From Halomicrobium sp. LC1Hm (GTDB lineage Archaea > Halobacteriota > Halobacteria > Halobacteriales > Haloarculaceae), in NCBI RefSeq assembly GCF_009617995.1, contig NZ_CP044129.1, forward strand, positions 1,984,001-2,048,000: a stretch of DNA of 64,000 bases, read 5' to 3'. Below, piece by piece: positions 59,753 to 64,000 of the stretch (the stretch's first letter is position 1; every line of letters starts with the position of its first letter). The translations under genes were made by a program, and so were the position numbers. Under the pieces are notes generated by a model, which saw only the letters and a program-made list of their open reading frames with translations, did no database searches and was not told where the DNA came from.

Positions 59753-60105
59753 TCGACACGTTCCTGACACACTACAACTACTACGCAGTCGTCGCGTTGC
59801 TCGGGATCGGCGTCTACATGCTCGTCGAGTCGAGCAACCTCGTGAAGAAAGTCATCGGGATGAACGTCTTCCAGACGGGGATCTTCCTGTTTTTTGTGAC
59901 GACGGCCTACCGCAGCGGTGCCGGCCCGGCCGTCGTCTACGAGGGGGCGGGACCCTACGTCAGTCCGCTCCCGCACGTGCTGATCCTGACCGCGATCGTC
60001 GTCGGCGTGAGCCTGACGGCCGTCGCACTCGCCCTGATCGTCCGCATCTACGCGGAGTACGGGACGCTCGACGAGGAGGTGCTGCGAGAACTCGACCATG
60101 ATTGA
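59749..60105 (+). CDS. mnhC: Antiporter subunit MnhC (NuoK-like)
   Basis: A 118-residue membrane protein with three helices. The NuoK-related segment reads NLVKKVIGMNVFQTGIFLFF, with the later PLPHVLILTAIVVGVSLTAV. The start is a GTG; it overlaps the next gene by eight bases. Confidence 0.93.
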   Translation: MIDTFLTHYNYYAVVALLGIGVYMLVESSNLVKKVIGMNVFQTGIFLFFVTTAYRSGAGPAVVYEGAGPYVSPLPHVLILTAIVVGVSLTAVALALIVRIYAEYGTLDEEVLRELDHD

Positions 60106-61594
60106 ACACGCCCCTGTCCTTGTGATCGTGCTGCCGATCGTCGGCGGCGCGCTCCCGCTACTGTTCGGACTGTTCACCGACCGTCTCGGCTGGCCGATCG
60201 CGACGGTGACGCTGCTGGGCCAGACCGTCCTCGCCGTCGCACTGGCGATGACGGTGGTCGACGGCGGCGCGGTGTCGTACGTCCCGGGCGGGTTCGTCGC
60301 CCCCTACGGGATCGAACTGGTCGTCGACGGGCTCTCGGCGGTCGTGCTCGTCCTGATCGCCGTCGTCTCCCTGGGCGTGCTCGCGTACGCTCGTCGGGCG
60401 GGCCCCCACGCGGACAGCTTCTACGGGCAGTACCTACTGTTGGTCGCCGGTCTCTCCGGGATGACCGCCACCGGCGACGTGTTCAACCTCTACGTCTTCC
60501 TGGAGATCACGGGGCTGGCCGCCTACGGCCTCGTCGCGAGCGGCCGGTCTGCCAGTGCCGCCGTGGCCGCGCTGAAGTACCTCATCATCGGGACGATCGG
60601 CGCGTCGCTGTACCTGCTCGGTGCGGGCTACCTGCTCGCGGCGACGGGAACGCTCAACATGGCCGATCTGGCGGTCAAGCTCGCCGACGCGGGCTACGAC
60701 TCGACGCTCGTACTGACGGCGTTCGGGCTGATGGTCGGCGGCCTCGCGGTCAAGGTCGCGCTCTACCCGCTGCACACCTGGCAGCCCGACGCCTACGCCG
60801 CCGCCCACGACACCGTGAGCACGCTCATCTCGGCGCTGGTCTCGACGGTCGCGGCTTACGCGCTGGCACGCCTGCTGTTCTCGGTCTTTACCGTCGGCTT
60901 CTTCGACGCCGTGCCGATCGCACAGACGGCGCTGTTGACCGTCGCCGCGGTCAGTATCGTCGCCGGGAGCCTGCTGGCCGTCGCCCAGTCGGACGTACAG
61001 CGAATGCTGGCGTACTCTTCGGTGTCGCAGTTCGGGCTGGTGATCGCCGGCTTCGCGGTGGGGACCCAGGCGGCCATCGTCGGTGCGCTCGTCCACCTCG
61101 TGGGCCACGCCGTCATGAAGGGCGGACTCTTTGCCGCGACCGGAATCGTCGAGCGACGGACCGGCGCACGACGGCTCGCGGAGTACGCGGGACTCGGCAA
61201 GCGCGCACCCGTCACGGCGGCCGCCATTGCCGTGCTCCTGTTCGCGATGGTCGGCGTCCCACCGGCAGTCGGCTTCGTCGGCAAGTGGTACATCGTCGTC
61301 GGCGCGGTCGAGGCGGGCACGTGGTCGCTCGTCGTCGTCTTGCTCGCGAGTACGCTGCTGACGCTGGCGTACTTCGCGCGGCTGTTCGAGCGGATGTACT
61401 TCACCGCGCCGCCCTCGGCCAGTACCACGGACGTGACGCCGGTGCCGGACGGCGGTGACGGACGCGAGGCGGTGTCGACGGGGATGGTGGCCGTCGTCGT
61501 CGCCGCGGCCCTGCTGGCGGTCGTCCTCGGCGGGACCGCACCCCTGGTCGAACAGATCGTCGAACAGACTGTCAGTACTTTCCCACACCCATGA
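60098..61594 (+). CDS. mnhD: Antiporter proton-channel subunit, MnhD-like (first)
   Basis: A 498-residue NuoN/MrpD-like transporter with about fourteen helices. The key motifs are a conserved Glu/Lys region (FLEITGLAAYGLVASGRS; ALKYLIIGTIGASLYLLGAG), LYPLHTWQPDAYAAAHDTVS with the proton-path histidine, and KRMLAYSSVSQ-like QRMLAYSSVSQFG. Overlaps the next gene by four bases. Confidence 0.9.
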   Translation: MIEHAPVLVIVLPIVGGALPLLFGLFTDRLGWPIATVTLLGQTVLAVALAMTVVDGGAVSYVPGGFVAPYGIELVVDGLSAVVLVLIAVVSLGVLAYARRAGPHADSFYGQYLLLVAGLSGMTATGDVFNLYVFLEITGLAAYGLVASGRSASAAVAALKYLIIGTIGASLYLLGAGYLLAATGTLNMADLAVKLADAGYDSTLVLTAFGLMVGGLAVKVALYPLHTWQPDAYAAAHDTVSTLISALVSTVAAYALARLLFSVFTVGFFDAVPIAQTALLTVAAVSIVAGSLLAVAQSDVQRMLAYSSVSQFGLVIAGFAVGTQAAIVGALVHLVGHAVMKGGLFAATGIVERRTGARRLAEYAGLGKRAPVTAAAIAVLLFAMVGVPPAVGFVGKWYIVVGAVEAGTWSLVVVLLASTLLTLAYFARLFERMYFTAPPSASTTDVTPVPDGGDGREAVSTGMVAVVVAAALLAVVLGGTAPLVEQIVEQTVSTFPHP

Positions 61595-63267
61595 TCGATC
61601 CTTCACTGCGACCGGTACTCGCCATTCTGGCGTCGTTGCTGGCGATTCCGCTGATCTTCGCCACGAGTAGCAGACGGAACCTCCGGGAGGGCGTGACGAT
61701 CGCGGCCGCGCTGACGAAGTTCGGCCTGATCGCGAGTCTCGTCCCGAGCGTCATCTGGGGCGGCGAGACCTACGAGGCCTCGCTGTTTACCCTCGCCAGC
61801 GGCATCGAGCTGGCACTGGAAGTCGACGCGCTCGGCCTGCTCTTTGGCCTGCTGGCGAGTCTGCTGTGGATCGTCACGAGCTTCTACAGTATCGGCTACA
61901 TGCGCGGCCTCGACGAGCACGCACAGACGCGGTACTTCGCCTCTTTCGCCGCCAGCCTCGCGGCCGCGGTGGGCGTGGCCTTCGCTTCGAACCTCCTGAC
62001 GCTGTTCGTCTTCTACGAGCTGCTGACGGTCGCGACGTACCCGCTGGTCACCCACGACGAGACTGACGAGGCCCGCGCGGCCGGCCGCAAGTACCTCACC
62101 TACACCTTCGGGGGCGGCGTCGCGGTGCTCGCCGGGACGGTGCTGCTGTACGCGGCGACCGAAACGACCGCGTTCACGCCCGGCGGTATCGCCGAACTCG
62201 CGACGACCGACCCGACGATCGCTCGCGCCATCTTCGCGCTGCTGGTGACCGGATTCGGCGTCAAGGCCGCGCTGATGCCGATGCACTCCTGGCTGCCCGA
62301 CGCGATGGTCGCGCCGACGCCGGTGTCGGGGCTGCTCCACGCCGTCGCCGTCGTCAAGAGCGGCGTCTTCGGGCTCGCGCGGGTGATCCTCGACGTGTTC
62401 GGCCCCGAGACCGTCGAGAGCCTGGGCGTCGGGCTCCCGCTGGCCGTCGTCGCGACGGCGACGCTCCTGATCGCGAGTATCATCGCGCTCGGCCGCGACA
62501 ACCTGAAGCGCCGGCTCGCGTACTCGACGATCAGCCAGCTTTCCTACATCGTCCTCGGGCTCGCGTTGCTCAAGGAGAGCGCACTGATCGGGGGGCTCTT
62601 GCACATCCCCGCCCACGCGTTCATGAAACTCACGCTGTTTTTCTGTGCCGGCGCGATCCACGTCGAGACCCACACCGACGACATCTCCGACATGGCCGGG
62701 ATCGGCCGGCGGATGCCCCTGACGATGGCCGCCTTCGCCGTCGCGAGCGCGGGGATGGCCGGCATCCCCCTGCTGGCCGGCTTCGTCAGCAAGTGGTACA
62801 TCGTGATCGGCGCGATCGAGGGCGGCGGGTGGTTCTTCGCCGGGGCCCTGTTGCTCTCGGGCGTGCTCAACATCGGCTACTTCTGGCCGGTCGTCTACCA
62901 GGCGTACTTCGAGTCGCCCGACGATCACGACGAGAAGCCTCTCCTCAGGGGGGTCTTCGGCGGCCAGACCGCCGTCGAGACCGACGGGGGCCGTCCGGTC
63001 GAGGATGTCGACGACCACGCCGACGAGCCTGAGCCCTACGAGACCGATCACCTCGGCAAGTACGACGAAGCACACGACCACCACGGCGGGCCGCCCGAAG
63101 GTGGCTGGACCGCCGCCGGCTGGCGGGGCGGTGAGAGCACGTGGTTCATGCTCGGGCCGATCCTGGCGGCCGCCACGGGCGCGGTCGTGCTGGGGATCGT
63201 CCCCAACACCGCCGTCTTCCTGGAGATCGTCACCACCGTCGTCGAGAACGTGGGGGTGATGGCCTGA
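61591..63267 (+). CDS. Antiporter proton-channel subunit, MrpA/MnhD-like (second)
   Basis: A 558-residue paralogue. It has VFYELLTVATYPLVTHDETD (Glu/Lys path), LMPMHSWLPDAMVAPTPVSG, HAVAVVKSGVFG, RRLAYSTISQLSYIVLGLAL and a His/Asp-rich cytosolic loop around residues 450-500 (DVDDHADEPEPYETDHLGKY; EAHDHHGGPPEGGW). The LLHAVAVVKSGVF motif with lysine is characteristic of the MrpA/NuoL half. No MrpA-length fused subunit is present. Confidence 0.88.
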   Translation: MIDPSLRPVLAILASLLAIPLIFATSSRRNLREGVTIAAALTKFGLIASLVPSVIWGGETYEASLFTLASGIELALEVDALGLLFGLLASLLWIVTSFYSIGYMRGLDEHAQTRYFASFAASLAAAVGVAFASNLLTLFVFYELLTVATYPLVTHDETDEARAAGRKYLTYTFGGGVAVLAGTVLLYAATETTAFTPGGIAELATTDPTIARAIFALLVTGFGVKAALMPMHSWLPDAMVAPTPVSGLLHAVAVVKSGVFGLARVILDVFGPETVESLGVGLPLAVVATATLLIASIIALGRDNLKRRLAYSTISQLSYIVLGLALLKESALIGGLLHIPAHAFMKLTLFFCAGAIHVETHTDDISDMAGIGRRMPLTMAAFAVASAGMAGIPLLAGFVSKWYIVIGAIEGGGWFFAGALLLSGVLNIGYFWPVVYQAYFESPDDHDEKPLLRGVFGGQTAVETDGGRPVEDVDDHADEPEPYETDHLGKYDEAHDHHGGPPEGGWTAAGWRGGESTWFMLGPILAAATGAVVLGIVPNTAVFLEIVTTVVENVGVMA

Positions 63268-64000
63268 TGACGGGGCTGGCGACTGTCCCGCCGGTGTTCG
63301 TCCTGCTGGCGGTCGCGCTGCTGGTGGCCGTGCTCCCCCGCCGCGTCGGTCACGGGCTGGGGGTCCTCGCGACGGGCGCGCTGGTCCCGTGGTCGCTGTC
63401 GATCTCGGCTGGCGTCTACCACGACGTGACCTTCCTCGGGTTCGACGCCGTCTTGCTGAACGTCGACGAGTTCTCGCGGCTGATGGGCCTGATCTTCGGG
63501 ATCATCGGTGCCGTGGCGGTGCTGTACTCGCTGGCCAGCGACGCCGAGCGAGTCCAGACGGCGTTCGCACTCTCCTACGTCGCGACCAGCGTCGGCGCGG
63601 TGTTTGCCGGTGACTGGCTCACACTCATCTTCTTCTGGGAGCTGATGGCCGTCACCAGCACGCTGCTGGTCTGGCACTACGGCGGCAAGGCCATCCGGGC
63701 TGGCTTTCGCTACGCCCTGCTGCACGGCCTCGGCGGCAGCCTCCTGATGGGGGCGATCCTCTGGCACTACAGCGTGGCGGGGACGTTCCTCTTTACCGGC
63801 GACGGGATCGCAGCCGGACCCGCCGCGATCCTGGCCGCGCTGGGAATCGGCGTCAACGTCGGCTTCGTTGGCCTGCACACCTGGCTGCCAGACACCTACC
63901 CGCGCCCGCACATCGCCGCCAGCGTGTTCCTCTGTGTGTTCACGACCAAGACCGGCGTCTACGGCATGTACCGGGCGTTCCCCGACGGCCACCTGCTGAT
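63267..64000 (+). CDS. Antiporter proton-channel subunit, MnhD-like (third), truncated by window
   Basis: The frame opens at the ATG 63267 that overlaps the previous stop (TGATG) and stays open to the last base, so the gene continues past the window. Recognisable: FFWELMAVTSTLLVWHYGGK, then RYALLHGLGGSLLMGAILWH, and VGFVGLHTWLPDTYPRPHIA, followed by KTGVYGMYRAF. These match the same NuoN/NuoL family as the two preceding genes, making three channel-type subunits in a row. Confidence 0.88.
   Translation, partial: MTGLATVPPVFVLLAVALLVAVLPRRVGHGLGVLATGALVPWSLSISAGVYHDVTFLGFDAVLLNVDEFSRLMGLIFGIIGAVAVLYSLASDAERVQTAFALSYVATSVGAVFAGDWLTLIFFWELMAVTSTLLVWHYGGKAIRAGFRYALLHGLGGSLLMGAILWHYSVAGTFLFTGDGIAAGPAAILAALGIGVNVGFVGLHTWLPDTYPRPHIAASVFLCVFTTKTGVYGMYRAFPDGHLL

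Overview
The window reads as chromosomal DNA from a halophilic archaeon (class Halobacteria). The evidence is high G+C, strongly acidic proteins (long Asp/Glu runs), many twin-arginine signal peptides, a halocyanin, an XPB-Bax1 pair, a PAC2-type proteasome chaperone, ATGA gene overlaps, and TATA-like boxes about 25-30 bases upstream of start codons (leaderless transcription). No rRNA or tRNA gene was recognised. Genus is not certain; the gene set would fit the Haloarcula/Halomicrobium side of the group (inference only).

Layout. 1-4.9 kb: heme o synthase (cut by the window edge), a membrane protein, a putative sensor-type membrane protein, a Rdx-type CxxC protein, an ABC-2 exporter pair and a DUF420-type membrane protein. 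4.9-9.4 kb: the B12-binding subunit of methylmalonyl-CoA mutase with its MeaB GTPase, an alpha/beta hydrolase, and a thiolase plus DUF35 Zn-ribbon pair separated by a small duplication. 9.5-18.5 kb: a bactofilin-like protein, a PAS histidine kinase, two lipoprotein beta-propellers flanked by a duplicated piece of ychF, YchF itself, a UbiA prenyltransferase and a small regulator/membrane pair. 18.5-29 kb: a spondin-domain protein, an aminotransferase, a phosphoesterase, a diphthine-ammonia-ligase-like protein, a tandem universal stress protein, DUF373, SppA, PAC2, an RNA m5C methyltransferase and a PUA-like partner.

29.0-39.3 kb is a complete type I-B CRISPR-Cas locus (cas6-cas8b-cas7-cas5-cas3-cas4-cas1-cas2 and a 14-repeat array). 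It lies exactly between two 36-base direct repeats (35/36 identical). One is the 3' end of the neighbouring bax1 gene; the other follows the PUA-like gene. This looks like a module inserted into the end of bax1 and is the strongest observation in the window.

39.3-51 kb: bax1 and xpb helicase, a secreted subtilase with PKD and PPC-like domains, and a protein-folding cluster in which grpE, dnaK and dnaJ each have their own promoter, interleaved with a regulator, an aldo/keto reductase and a pilin-like protein. Downstream of dnaK lies about 400 bases of tandem hairpins. 51-57 kb: an AMP-binding N-terminal-domain-only protein, membrane proteins, halocyanin, a TnpB element broken by one amber codon and bracketed by two related omega-RNA-like hairpins, an SRPBCC protein and CoaBC. 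57-64 kb: a multisubunit Na+/H+ antiporter operon (E-F-G-MbhD-like-B-C-D-like-D-like-D-like) that runs off the window.

Repeated small-scale remodelling is a theme: two near-identical 80-base palindromic elements, the ychF fragment, the thiolase/DUF35 linker duplication and the CRISPR-island repeats.
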